From Xenorhabdus szentirmaii DSM 16338 (GTDB lineage: Bacteria; Pseudomonadota; Gammaproteobacteria; Enterobacterales; Enterobacteriaceae): 64,000 bases of DNA. This document shows positions 11,633-21,070 of this stretch, piece after piece. The DNA is taken from assembly GCF_002632585.1 (NCBI RefSeq), contig NZ_NIBV01000002.1:503423-567422 (forward strand). The letters run 5' to 3'. The notes under the pieces were generated by a model. That model was given only the letters and a program-made list of their open reading frames with translations, ran no database searches and had not been told where the DNA came from. Each line of letters begins with the position of its first letter. Position 1 is the first letter of the stretch. A program made the position numbers and the translations under genes.

Positions 11633-13450
11633 ATGAAAAGATTGTTGACGACACTCATTATTTTGTTATTAGTTATTGTTGCTGGCCTAACGGCCCTGGT
11701 TGTGTTGATTAATCCGAATGATTTTCGGGGTTACATTGTCCAACAGGTACAAAAGAAGAGTGGTTACCAGCTTGTATTGCAGGATGATTTACGCTGGCAT
11801 GTTTGGCCAAAACTGAGCATTCTGACAGGACAGGTTTCACTGACTGCTCAGGATGCTAAAAAACCCGCGATTGTAGCAGAAAATATGCGGTTGGATGTAG
11901 AGCTGTTACCGTTATTGTCTCATCAACTGGCAGTTAAGGAAGTGATGTTAAAAGGTGCGGTTTTGCGATTGACGCCGGACAGTCAACCGCAAAAAGAAGC
12001 AGAAATGCCGATTGCCCCTGAAAATGATGGTCACTATCCCACAGCTGGCGGGAATCAGGCTTGGAAACTGGATATTGCCAAAATCAGGGTAGAAGACAGT
12101 TTACTCATTTGGCAGCTCAATGATCATTCCCAATTAAATGTTCGGGATATCGATTTGCTGCTGGAACGCAGTGGCCAAAATGATGTCAATATTCACCTGC
12201 ACAGTAAAATTAATAAAAATCAGCAAGAACTGGCATTTGATCTTAAGGGTAACTTAGATATATCGGGTTATCCTCAGCGACTATTGGCTGATATTAATAC
12301 CTTGGAATACCAATTACAGGGTGTTGGGTTACCGCCAGCGGGGATTAAAGGAACCGGCCATGCAACGATGAAATATCAGGCATCTCCGCAATCAATTTCA
12401 CTGCAAAAAATAGCCTTGACCACTAATAATGAAAGCGAGTTGAAAGGGGATGTGGTTGTCAGTCTGAAAGATAAACCACAATATTTTATTAAGTTGGCTT
12501 CTTCTAAATTGGATTTGGATAATCTATTCGGATGGGATGTTTTACCTGACAATAACCCGCAAGGAAAAAATGATTATCGTGTCGAAAATAACTCACTGAA
12601 ACCGGTGATTGCGACTTCAGTATCGCCTCTGTCCAATTATGATCTGACTTTTTTGCAAGGCTTTGATGCTGATATTTCGTTGACAGCCGATAAATTAATT
12701 TATCAGGGCATGAATATTGATCATTTTGATCTGGAAGCCGTGAATAAAGATGGCATAACGAAAACATCCAAATTAACAGGGAATGTGTTTGGCGGGTATT
12801 TTGAGCTTCCGACAGTGATTAATGCAACAGTCACTCCCGCAATATTCCATGCAAAACCACGCTTGCAACAAGTTGAAATAAAGCCGTTGCTAACCGCATT
12901 GGCATTGCCATCGATATTTAGTGGTCAGCTTAATATTGATGGTGATCTCTCAGGGGAAGGCTATGACGAATATGCCATTTCTCACTATTGGCGGGGTGAC
13001 CTGAATATTGATCTGGAAAACACACGTATGGAAGGGCTGAATATTTCCCAATTGATCCGACAATCTTTTTCACGGATAACAGATCAAGTGAGCCTGCCTG
13101 AAAATGCGGATAATTTTACCGAAGCCAAAAAGATGTCTGTCAGCGGAAAATTAGAACGTGGTGAATTTAACATCAATAAGCTTGCCGCAACTTCTGGTGT
13201 GTTAAATATTCAGGGTCAGGGTAAGGTTAATTTACTGAAACAGAATATTGATGTTGCGTTATGGGTGCAGTTAACCCAAGGTTGGGGAAAACAAAACGAA
13301 TTCGTATATCGATTGGCTCAACTCAAAATACCTCTGAGGTTTTATGGTGGTTGGGATAACTTACAATACACATTGAATGTTGAATCTGTGCTGCGTGATG
13401 AGCTGCAACAAAAAGCGAAAAAATCAATTAAAGATTGGTTGGGAAAATAA
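11633..13450 (+). CDS. asmA: AsmA, outer-membrane assembly/lipid transport protein
   Basis: The 605-residue protein has an N-terminal membrane anchor (about residues 5-27, TLIILLLVIVAGLTALVVL). A long periplasmic region follows, ending in the conserved AsmA C-terminal domain (FSRITDQVSLPE...LNIQGQGKVNLLKQNIDV). AsmA-family proteins are proposed to carry phospholipids between membranes; E. coli asmA was found as a suppressor of misassembled OmpF. GGGGAAG precedes the ATG. The gene closes the udk-dcd-asmA run. Confidence 0.93.
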   Translation: MKRLLTTLIILLLVIVAGLTALVVLINPNDFRGYIVQQVQKKSGYQLVLQDDLRWHVWPKLSILTGQVSLTAQDAKKPAIVAENMRLDVELLPLLSHQLAVKEVMLKGAVLRLTPDSQPQKEAEMPIAPENDGHYPTAGGNQAWKLDIAKIRVEDSLLIWQLNDHSQLNVRDIDLLLERSGQNDVNIHLHSKINKNQQELAFDLKGNLDISGYPQRLLADINTLEYQLQGVGLPPAGIKGTGHATMKYQASPQSISLQKIALTTNNESELKGDVVVSLKDKPQYFIKLASSKLDLDNLFGWDVLPDNNPQGKNDYRVENNSLKPVIATSVSPLSNYDLTFLQGFDADISLTADKLIYQGMNIDHFDLEAVNKDGITKTSKLTGNVFGGYFELPTVINATVTPAIFHAKPRLQQVEIKPLLTALALPSIFSGQLNIDGDLSGEGYDEYAISHYWRGDLNIDLENTRMEGLNISQLIRQSFSRITDQVSLPENADNFTEAKKMSVSGKLERGEFNINKLAATSGVLNIQGQGKVNLLKQNIDVALWVQLTQGWGKQNEFVYRLAQLKIPLRFYGGWDNLQYTLNVESVLRDELQQKAKKSIKDWLGK

Positions 13451-13563
13451 CATCAACAGCGAAGAGCATAAAAAGCCAGAACATGCGATGAATACAAAAT
13501 AGGGCGCACATAAGATCCGAATTATCGGCTTTAATGTTAATTTTTTTGTTCTTTTTTACAGCG

Positions 13564-13590
13564 AGGAGAGGAAGAAATTACTCTCCTTTT
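13564..13590 (+). terminator. probable terminator after asmA
   Basis: AGGAGAG and CTCTCCT form a seven-bp stem around a ten-base loop, followed by TTTTGGTTT. It lies about 115 bases after the asmA stop. Confidence 0.5.
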
Positions 13591-13661
13591 GGTTTAATGT
13601 TTTATTAAATTGAAAAATATCCCTATATTCCTCTCTTAATCCAGATAATTCCCACTTTTTA

Positions 13662-13675
13662 TTGATAAATATCAT
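13662..13675 (+). promoter_or_regulatory. FNR-type site upstream of dcuC
   Basis: TTGAT-AAAT-ATCAT matches the FNR consensus TTGAT-N4-ATCAA at 9 of 10 defined positions. It lies about 125 bases before the dcuC start. FNR activates E. coli dcuC under anaerobiosis, so the site fits the gene, but binding is inferred. The rest of 13451-13797 shows no gene. Confidence 0.5.
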
Positions 13676-13797
13676 AAACTACTCCGCTTTCTTTGGGCAG
13701 AGTGCATGTTAACCATGGATTCAATTTTAAATTAGAAAAATAGTTCAAAGATTGATGGTTCGTAGAATCAAAAATGAAATGAATAAAGAGAGGGTAA

Positions 13798-15156
13798 ATG
13801 TTGGAGCTTTTGATTGGCGTTGTAGTCACCATCTGTGTGGGGTACTACATAATTAAAGGTTATTCTGCTACTGGGGTATTGATGGTTGGCGGCATCGTAC
13901 TGCTGATCGTCAGCGGATTAATGGGAAAAAGTATTCTGCCTGCCAGCGTGGCATCAACGGGTTGGCGTTCGACAGATGTTATTGAATATATCAAATTCTT
14001 GCTGATGAGCCGTGGTGGCGATCTTGGCATGATGATTATGGTGTTGTGTGGTTTTGCGGCTTACATGACTCACATAGGTGCGAACGATGTCGTGGTCAAA
14101 ATCGCTTCGCGGCCGTTGCAGATGATCAATTCACCTTACTTGCTTATGATTGCGGCTTATATCCTGGCTTGCCTGATGTCCTTGGCAGTCTCTTCTGCGA
14201 CAGGGTTAGGTGTATTGTTGATGGCAACGTTATTTCCGGTCATGGTCAATGTCGGCATTAGCCGTGGAGCAGCAGCGGCAATTTGTGCATCCCCAGCGGC
14301 AATTATTCTCGCGCCAACATCCGGAGACGTGGTACTTGCTGCTCAGGCATCCAATATGCCGTTGATTGATTTTGCATTCAAAACGACGTTGCCAATTTCT
14401 ATTGCCGCCATTGCCGCAATGGCAATTGCACATTTCTTCTGGCAGCGTTATTTAGATAAGCGTGAACAGATAAAACCTGAAATGCTGGATGTAAAAGAAA
14501 TCACCACTAATGCACCCGGATTTTATGCCATCCTGCCATTTACGCCGGTGATTGGCGTATTGGTGTTTGATGGTAAATGGGGACCTGAATTGCATATCGT
14601 GACGATTATTGTGATGTGCATTATGCTGGCGGCATTGATTGAGTTTATCCGCAGCTTTAGCGCCAAGCAGATTTTTGAAGGTTTGGAAGTGGCTTACCGT
14701 GGCATGGCGGATGCGTTTGTGACAGTCGTTATCCTGTTGGTCGCCGCAGGTGTATTTGCACAGGGCTTGAGTGCGATTGGCTTTATCAGCGGCCTGATTG
14801 ATATGGCGCAGTCTTTTGGCTCTGGCGCCATTGTCATGATGGTCGCCTTGGTGATGATCACCATGCTGGCCGCGATGACAACGGGTTCAGGCAATGCACC
14901 GTTTTATGCGTTTGTTGAGTTAATTCCACGTTTGGCAGGGCAAATGGGCGCTAATCCGGCCTATCTGGTGATCCCGATGTTACAGGCTTCTAATCTTGGG
15001 CGGACTTTATCTCCCGTTTCCGGTGTGGTGGTTGCTGTTGCAGGGATGGCAAAGATCTCCCCGATGGAAGTTGTGAAACGCACTTCAGTTCCGGTATTGG
15101 TAGGGTTGCTGGTGGTGATTATCGCCACTGAAATTCTGGTGCCGGTTTATTTGTAA
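13798..15156 (+). CDS. dcuC: anaerobic C4-dicarboxylate transporter DcuC
   Basis: The 452-residue inner-membrane protein has about 12 hydrophobic segments. DcuC-family stretches include SSATGLGVLLMATLFPVMV, CASPAAIILAPTSGDVVLAAQ and TTGSGNAPFYAFVELIPRLAGQMG. It exports succinate during fermentation and can exchange or take up fumarate and related acids. GAGAGGG lies upstream of the ATG. It is monocistronic, with an FNR-like site upstream and a hairpin downstream. In E. coli dcuC is not next to asmA, so this is a local insertion. Confidence 0.95.
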   Translation: MLELLIGVVVTICVGYYIIKGYSATGVLMVGGIVLLIVSGLMGKSILPASVASTGWRSTDVIEYIKFLLMSRGGDLGMMIMVLCGFAAYMTHIGANDVVVKIASRPLQMINSPYLLMIAAYILACLMSLAVSSATGLGVLLMATLFPVMVNVGISRGAAAAICASPAAIILAPTSGDVVLAAQASNMPLIDFAFKTTLPISIAAIAAMAIAHFFWQRYLDKREQIKPEMLDVKEITTNAPGFYAILPFTPVIGVLVFDGKWGPELHIVTIIVMCIMLAALIEFIRSFSAKQIFEGLEVAYRGMADAFVTVVILLVAAGVFAQGLSAIGFISGLIDMAQSFGSGAIVMMVALVMITMLAAMTTGSGNAPFYAFVELIPRLAGQMGANPAYLVIPMLQASNLGRTLSPVSGVVVAVAGMAKISPMEVVKRTSVPVLVGLLVVIIATEILVPVYL

Positions 15157-15222
15157 AAAGAAATGTAGGGGTAGGTTACACCACATTAAAGAGTCATTTC
15201 AAATTACATTAAACAGTATAAT

Positions 15223-15243
15223 TAGGGCATCAACGATGCCCTA
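15223..15243. terminator. hairpin after dcuC
   Basis: TAGGGCATC and its complement form a nine-bp stem around AAC, flanked by A/T-rich sequence. It lies between convergent dcuC and the tail-fibre gene and may end either transcript. Confidence 0.55.
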
Positions 15244-15324
15244 GAATTTAATTCTGATTTGACATAAATAGAATAAAAATAAAATTGATATTATTAATTG
15301 TTCATTTTATTTTTGATAGCCATC

Positions 15325-16458
15325 CTATTTATATTTATGGTATTTTTCTATCCAGTAGTTTTCCATTTTCATTGCCATTGAAAAAACAATCCTTTGTGGA
15401 AATGAAGAACCAGGAGTACTAATAGAATAGCCACTTAAATCTGGCAAGTACCCAGATGGATACATACCTGCAATAATAGGGTATCTGGTTTTATCGAATG
15501 GTTGCCCATTACAAATCTGATAATTATCCCAACGATACTTTATTACATGAGTAGGCATTAACATTGGTATTCCAATAGGCATTAAATCATTTAATGTTGC
15601 GAAAATCGCATCTGGAGTAAATGAATATGGTGCACTAAGCTTAGGAAAAAAGAAAAGATAGTTTGCTCCATTTTTCCCTTTTCCCATTGGTTTTCTTGCT
15701 GATATGCTTAATTCACCCCATGGGTTTGCACCAAAATCTATTTCTGTATAATACGATTGATCTTCATTATCAGTGACATAATTAGTGTTAAAACGTATGT
15801 TGGGGCTATAGTCGCCATAATCAATAGTTAAACTTCCAACTTGAGCTTGTGCATTGCTCGACTGAGGCAATGCTTTCTGCGCTAGCTCTACAGTTTTCTT
15901 TAAGACGATATTTTCCACAAATTTATTTTTATCCAGAATATCAGCACCATTTTGTATTTTAGATAAATTATCATTTGCCTTCTTTATTGCCGTTGTTGTA
16001 TTTTTATCCGCGATATCGACTAACTCTTTAATATTGGCAATGCGAGAGTCAATATCGGCCTTACGATAAGTATCGACATCTTCAGCATTGAGTGAAATAT
16101 CTTCCGATAATGCTTTGTCATTTATCTTACGGGTCGAAGGCACCCATTTATCTGTCGATTTATTGACAATATTAGCCAAATCATGAACTGTTTTTACGGC
16201 TTTTGACGTTGCGGCATGAGATTCACTGTTACTGCCTACATCACTGTTCAAAACAACAAACCCTTTCTCTTTCAATGTCGCTTCAGTATGATCCCGGCTT
16301 TCTTCATGTGTTTTAATCTTTTCTCTGACATATCTGTGGGTTGCGATTAAAGAAGGTTTCCAGTCTATTAAGGATTGTACATCCGAAATATCAAGAGATA
16401 CCATCATGTGAATGACTTCTCCGCCCAGAAGCAAGTTATCAAACTTGCTCATTAACAC
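15325..16458 (-). CDS. tail-fibre protein lacking the attachment domain, with collar-type tip
   Basis: The frame encodes 377 residues from 16458. A better ribosome-binding site (GGAG) suggests translation may begin at the MMVSL methionines near 16407. From about residue 35 it parallels the neighbouring fibre gene: RYVREKIKTHEESRDH, the ATSKAVKTVHDLA region, one copy of the VPSTRKIND...DVDTY repeat, and NGADILDKNKFVEN. After residue 205 the sequence is unrelated and contains a phage tail-collar motif near 293-345 (PIGIPMLMP ... CNGQPFDKTRYP ... YLPDLSG). The DUF3751-type N-terminal domain that docks fibres to a P2-like baseplate is missing. It may be a truncated paralogue, a spare tip cassette, or an independent adhesin. 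Confidence 0.7.
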   Translation of the reverse strand: MLMSKFDNLLLGGEVIHMMVSLDISDVQSLIDWKPSLIATHRYVREKIKTHEESRDHTEATLKEKGFVVLNSDVGSNSESHAATSKAVKTVHDLANIVNKSTDKWVPSTRKINDKALSEDISLNAEDVDTYRKADIDSRIANIKELVDIADKNTTTAIKKANDNLSKIQNGADILDKNKFVENIVLKKTVELAQKALPQSSNAQAQVGSLTIDYGDYSPNIRFNTNYVTDNEDQSYYTEIDFGANPWGELSISARKPMGKGKNGANYLFFFPKLSAPYSFTPDAIFATLNDLMPIGIPMLMPTHVIKYRWDNYQICNGQPFDKTRYPIIAGMYPSGYLPDLSGYSISTPGSSFPQRIVFSMAMKMENYWIEKYHKYK

Positions 16459-16818
16459 TGGAGTACACCGTGTATGATAATTTCCTGTCTTGGAGATAGG
16501 TCAGTGCTAAAACTGCTTATTGGAAAACACATTTCTGATTGAATTAAGCTGCACAAATAAAATTGAACAAAATATTCATTAATCGAATTGTGTTGATGAA
16601 TATATTGGCAGAATGAATTGGGAGGAGAATTAAATTGACTTTGTGGAAGTTATCAGACAATTTGATTAAATATTTATAGTGGCTATTGATAGAGTGTGAG
16701 GAATGATTTATTCGTTTAATTATGTTTTAAAATAAAGGTGATCGCTGAAACGATCACCTGAATAATTAGCGTTTATAGTGAAAATAAAATAATAAATTCA
16801 CTGTATTTGTGGTTTTCG
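16459..16818. other. spacer between the two tail-fibre genes
   Basis: This 360-base AT-rich stretch shows no open frame of note. I looked for the missing N-terminal fibre domain in all three minus frames and did not recognise it. The only structured element is the terminator at 16736-16759. Confidence 0.5.
16736..16759 (-). terminator. terminator after the long tail-fibre gene
   Basis: AGGTGATCG and CGATCACCT pair perfectly around a six-base loop. On the minus strand the stem is followed by TTTATTTTAAAA. It lies 60 bases after the fibre stop. Confidence 0.75.
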
Positions 16819-18951
16819 TTAATACCCGGTAACCTGATAATAGAAATTCGGGGTCCAGCCCAAATGCGGTGTCATAACGGATACGGTCAGTGTATCCCTT
16901 GATAAATACATTGTTTTTGGATCAATGCGTTGTGTTTTGACATCGGCTAAATAACCGGGGTGTTGATCATCAAAGTTATCTCCGGCAATACTGGCATGAC
17001 ATGAGATAATACCGTTAGGCAAAGTTTCAGGTAGCTTGATTTTGTAGAAATGGGTGTAGTAAGTTACCCCGCCAATAACGGATGAATTGGCATCACTAAT
17101 TGCCTCGGAAGCAACCGCAAATCCGTTTATCATGAAAATATGGCCCAATCTGACGATAGTGTGATCATCGTCGATGTGACGTGATTCAACTTTCAATCCA
17201 ATTAATTCACCAAGGCCCAAGTTTCTTACAAACGCATGTTTATCTAAGATATCCGAACCATTCATGCTTTTTGCCAACCGGCTATCGGCATTGATATTGG
17301 CATCATGGGATAATGATTCAGCGTTGTTAATGCGGGCATCAACGTCTGCTTTAGAATAAGCATCCATATCAGAAGCCGTCAGGATAATATCCGTTAACAG
17401 TGATTTGCCATTCACGGTACGTGTTGACGGAATCCGGCTATTCGCATTGTTACTGATTTCACTTATTTGTTTCGTCATATCATTGATTTTAATATCTATT
17501 TCTGATTTGTTATACCCCCCTACATCAGAAGAAGTCAGATTAATATCAGCCAACAGAGATTTACCGTTTATGGTACGTTTGAGTGGTACTTTGTTGTTTG
17601 CATTATTATTGGCATCATCTGCCCGAGTGGTGACGTCCTGAATGAAACCCAGTACTTCATCTCTGGTATAGGTACCGATGTCAGCTGCGGTGAGAAAAAT
17701 ATCATCGGTGAGTGCCCTGTTGTTCACTTTACGTTCCATGGGAACTTTGCTGACAAGTTTGTGTATAGCATCTTTAGCATCTTTAAAGGCAGTTTCAGCT
17801 TCTACAGCAATTTCTTTGATCTGTTTGTCAAGTTCATCAATTCGGTTATTTGTTTCTTGCTTGTCATAAGCACCGACGTCAGAAGCAGAGAGTTGAATAT
17901 CTGTACTGAGTTCTTTACCGTTCACAGTACGATATTGAGGGACTTTTTCTTGAACTATGTGAAGGGCTCCTTGTGCCTTGCGAAAGATTTCACCGATGGT
18001 TCTATTTATATCCTGAATTATTTTTTTGATTTCATCTATGTTGTAGGCTCCGACATCGGAGGCGGTCAGGTTAATATCGGTATACAATTTATGGTTATTG
18101 ATTGTACGAGTCAGGGGGACTTTATTTTTGGCTTCCTGAATGGCGGCTTCAGCGTTTTTGTTGGCGGTATCAGCAAGCTTGCTGTTTTGTTCAGACTGAG
18201 TTTTGACTTTATTGATTTGTTCATCACTTTCTTTTTTGTCATAAGCCCCCACATCGGACGCAGTGAGTTTTATATCTTGGGTCAGTTCCTTGTCATTGAT
18301 TAGACGTGTTGAGGGAACATATTTATCTGTAGAAACTATTGTGGTAGCTAATTGATAGGCTTTGTCCGCTAATTCATACGTCGTTTTTACGGCTTTTGGT
18401 GTTGCTGAAAGCGTTTCGCTATCGCTGTTTATCTCATTGCTGAGTGCAACCAAACCCTTATCTGTTAAAGTGGCATCAGGATGGTTGCGGCTTTCTGCGT
18501 GAGTTTTAATTTTTTCCTTTACATACTGGCGGGTTGCTATGCCGGAAATCAATCCTATCGATCCAATGAGATTATGGTTGTCAATTGTCAGGGACATGCA
18601 GACCATTTGTTCTTGTGATTCTGGTTTGTACAATTCCTCACAATTGCCGACGGCAATCAATACCCCTTCTTTGTCGAACAGGCCTATCTCCCGAACCCAC
18701 CAGTTGCCTTTTCCTTCAGGAATACAAAGCCCTGTGATAATTAGGTTGTGATTTTGAGGATCGATAGTCAGGGAATCAATTTCAGCACGGTATTTTTCAT
18801 TTATCAGTTTAGATTGGCTGACGTCAGGTGTGGGTAATTTACCGTCACCAACCGCCATATGGGTAATTTCAAGTTTAGTGCCTGATGAGGCCGATTTTTT
18901 TAGTTTATCTGTACCAGCATTTGTTAGTAGTGAAAAATATTTTGTATTCAT
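16819..18951 (-). CDS. P2-type tail-fibre protein (DUF3751 N-terminus, six tail repeats)
   Basis: The product has 710 residues. Residues 1-135 match the phage P2 gpH / DUF3751 fibre N-terminus that binds the baseplate (MNTKYFSLLTNAGTDKL ... GNWWVREIGLFD). A linker (IATRQYVKEKIKTHAESRNH) leads to six tandem repeats, about residues 207-560. The repeat pattern is VPxxRTxNxxxLxxDIxLTASDVGAY followed by a helical spacer. The last 150 residues form the presumed receptor-binding tip, which differs completely from that of the downstream gene. No baseplate, sheath, tube, lysis or fibre-assembly (tfa) gene lies nearby. It may supply fibres to a tailocin or prophage elsewhere in the genome, or be a relic. 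Confidence 0.85.
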   Translation of the reverse strand: MNTKYFSLLTNAGTDKLKKSASSGTKLEITHMAVGDGKLPTPDVSQSKLINEKYRAEIDSLTIDPQNHNLIITGLCIPEGKGNWWVREIGLFDKEGVLIAVGNCEELYKPESQEQMVCMSLTIDNHNLIGSIGLISGIATRQYVKEKIKTHAESRNHPDATLTDKGLVALSNEINSDSETLSATPKAVKTTYELADKAYQLATTIVSTDKYVPSTRLINDKELTQDIKLTASDVGAYDKKESDEQINKVKTQSEQNSKLADTANKNAEAAIQEAKNKVPLTRTINNHKLYTDINLTASDVGAYNIDEIKKIIQDINRTIGEIFRKAQGALHIVQEKVPQYRTVNGKELSTDIQLSASDVGAYDKQETNNRIDELDKQIKEIAVEAETAFKDAKDAIHKLVSKVPMERKVNNRALTDDIFLTAADIGTYTRDEVLGFIQDVTTRADDANNNANNKVPLKRTINGKSLLADINLTSSDVGGYNKSEIDIKINDMTKQISEISNNANSRIPSTRTVNGKSLLTDIILTASDMDAYSKADVDARINNAESLSHDANINADSRLAKSMNGSDILDKHAFVRNLGLGELIGLKVESRHIDDDHTIVRLGHIFMINGFAVASEAISDANSSVIGGVTYYTHFYKIKLPETLPNGIISCHASIAGDNFDDQHPGYLADVKTQRIDPKTMYLSRDTLTVSVMTPHLGWTPNFYYQVTGY

Positions 18952-19147
18952 GTAAGACCCTCATGTGATTAACAAAAAATAAAAGTATTGCTAACTTCGC
19001 CATAGAAAACTGACTATAAAGTTTCAGGGCAATATGAAGGCGGGTAATATCTCCGCTAACGACAACTGAATGAAACCATTGTACTTAGGGGAGCGGCGAA
19101 TCAATATGCTAAAAATTAAGCTCGGCGTATAAAACTTATGGGAATAA

Positions 19148-19174
19148 AAAAAACCGGCGTTATACCGGTTTTTT
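19148..19174. terminator. terminator after yegH
   Basis: A ten-bp perfect stem (AAAAAACCGG with CCGGTTTTTT) surrounds a seven-base loop. It follows yegH on the minus strand, with T-runs available in both directions. Confidence 0.85.
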
Positions 19175-19199
19175 ATTCAATATTTCATTTCAGGAAGGG

Positions 19200-20780
19200 C
19201 TAACTTTCTGCTTTTTCTTCGGTTACCAGCGAAGTGATCTTCACTTTATGGATCCTGTGACTGGTAATTTCTAATGGTTCAAACAGATAATCGCCAATTT
19301 GTAACTGTTCGCCTTGTTGTGGAATATGTTGGAGATGCTCCATCAGCAGGCCGGCCAGTGTCTGGTATTCACGTTTTTCATCCAGCGGCAAGGGGACGTA
19401 AAGTACTAAGTCTTCCAGTGGCATAAATCCATTTGCAATCCAATAGCCTTCTTCCATGATTTGGATATCATGCCGTGCATCGATCTCACCACTGCCCACG
19501 GGCAGGTTACCGGTAATGGTTTCCACTATATCGGTTACCGTCACGATACCTTCGACAGAGCCAAATTCATCAACGACAAAGGCAAAATGGGTTTGGGCCT
19601 GACGAAACTGTTCCAAAGCTTGCAGTAAGGAGAGCGATTCCGGGAAGATCAACGGTTGCTGTACTAACTTCCGCAAATCGAAAGTATTATGAGTCAATTG
19701 CTGATTAAGAATATCAATGACATGGACAACACCGAGAGGTTCGTCACTGGTTTGCTCATCAATAACAACGATGCGTGTATGGGGTTTTTGTTCCAGCAAT
19801 GTCGTCAACTTTCCAGCCGGAGCATGAACATCAAGATAAACCACGTCATGGCGTGAGGTCATGATGCTGCTCACGGTACGCTGTGCCATGCTGAGAACAC
19901 GGGCGATCATTTGACGTTCTTGGGGTTCAAAAACTTCTTTGTTATCCGTATGATCGGCGATCAGATTGGAAGTATGATTATCCAACGCAGCGTTTTCACG
20001 TTTGCCATTCAGAATGTGAAGTACGGCTTCAGCCGTTCTTTCACGTAATGATCGGGAAGCGCTCAAAAATTTGCGGCGATTGAACTGGGCGAACTGGTTC
20101 AATGCTTCAATGACAATGGAGAAGCCTATCGCTGCATAGAGGTAGCCTTTCGGAATATGGGCACCGAAACCTTCTGCAACCAGACTGAAACCAATCATCA
20201 ACAGGAAGCTGAGACACAGGATAACAATCGTGGGGTGTGCGTTAACGAATCTTGTCAGGGTCTTGCTGGCCCATATCATCAGGATCATTGCGATAATCAC
20301 GGCGGCAATCATAATACCTATTTGATTAACCATTCCCACCGCAGTGATGACTGAGTCCAGTGAAAATACCGCATCCAGAACGATGATTTGTATGACTACG
20401 GCCCAGAAGCCAGCGCTTTTGCGTTGTTGATTGGTGTGCAGCATTTTCCCTTCTAGCCGTTCATTGAGTTCCATTGTTGCCTTGAACAGCAGGAAAATAC
20501 CCCCTATCAGCATAATTAAATCACGGATGCTGAAAGGGTGCTCCCATAAGGTTATAAAGGGTTCTTTCAGAGTCACGAACCAGGATAGGCCGAATAACAG
20601 CAATATTCTCATGACAAGGGCGCATGCAAGCCCTGTCAGGCGAGCTTTATCCCTATCTTTTTCAGGAAGTTTGTCTGCCAAAATGGCAATGAAAATTAAG
20701 TTGTCAATTCCGAGTACAATTTCTAAAACGATAAGCGTGGCTAAGCCCGCCCATATCGTAGGATCAGCGATCCATTCCAT
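19200..20780 (-). CDS. yegH: YegH, TerC-like membrane protein with CBS and transporter-associated domains
   Basis: I start at ATG 20780 (526 residues, [13 protein letters not shown]), where homology with E. coli YegH begins. The open frame continues upstream to 20891 but that part looks non-coding. The TerC-type membrane domain (about residues 1-240, seven or so helices) carries the acidic motifs [13 protein letters not shown] and [14 protein letters not shown]. Two CBS domains (about 300-425, including ...[16 protein letters not shown]) and a CorC_HlyC domain (about 440-520) follow. The family may move metal ions; substrates are not established. It sits next to gnd, whereas in E. coli colanic acid and O-antigen genes lie between them. 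Confidence 0.92.
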   Translation of the reverse strand: MEWIADPTIWAGLATLIVLEIVLGIDNLIFIAILADKLPEKDRDKARLTGLACALVMRILLLFGLSWFVTLKEPFITLWEHPFSIRDLIMLIGGIFLLFKATMELNERLEGKMLHTNQQRKSAGFWAVVIQIIVLDAVFSLDSVITAVGMVNQIGIMIAAVIIAMILMIWASKTLTRFVNAHPTIVILCLSFLLMIGFSLVAEGFGAHIPKGYLYAAIGFSIVIEALNQFAQFNRRKFLSASRSLRERTAEAVLHILNGKRENAALDNHTSNLIADHTDNKEVFEPQERQMIARVLSMAQRTVSSIMTSRHDVVYLDVHAPAGKLTTLLEQKPHTRIVVIDEQTSDEPLGVVHVIDILNQQLTHNTFDLRKLVQQPLIFPESLSLLQALEQFRQAQTHFAFVVDEFGSVEGIVTVTDIVETITGNLPVGSGEIDARHDIQIMEEGYWIANGFMPLEDLVLYVPLPLDEKREYQTLAGLLMEHLQHIPQQGEQLQIGDYLFEPLEITSHRIHKVKITSLVTEEKAES

Positions 20781-21070
20781 ACAATTTATTTTACCTTTTA
20801 GCATGACGGCTTCTGCCGACCACTGAATAATGCGTATTGAAATACGAAATATCAATAGATGTTTTATCTCAGTTGGAAATTTTTTCAGCAAACAAACCTC
20901 ATGACGGTATCGATTGCATCAATAACTACCCCCTATGCCCTTTCCTGAGTTAACATGTGACCTCATTAACAAATTGCCCACACTGTTTTGTTGCATATGT
21001 GATGTATGGCATATCACGTTACGTACTGCATCTTGGGTGGGCCGCAGTCATTATTAGACGGGAGTTATTC

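Noticed and set aside
17761-18303. 180-codon plus-strand frame inside the tail-fibre gene
   Set aside because: It mirrors the six-fold fibre repeat on the opposite strand; no ribosome-binding site and no recognisable domain.
20781-20891. N-terminal extension of YegH
   Set aside because: Homology begins at [10 protein letters not shown] (20780); the extra 37 codons look like non-coding sequence read through.
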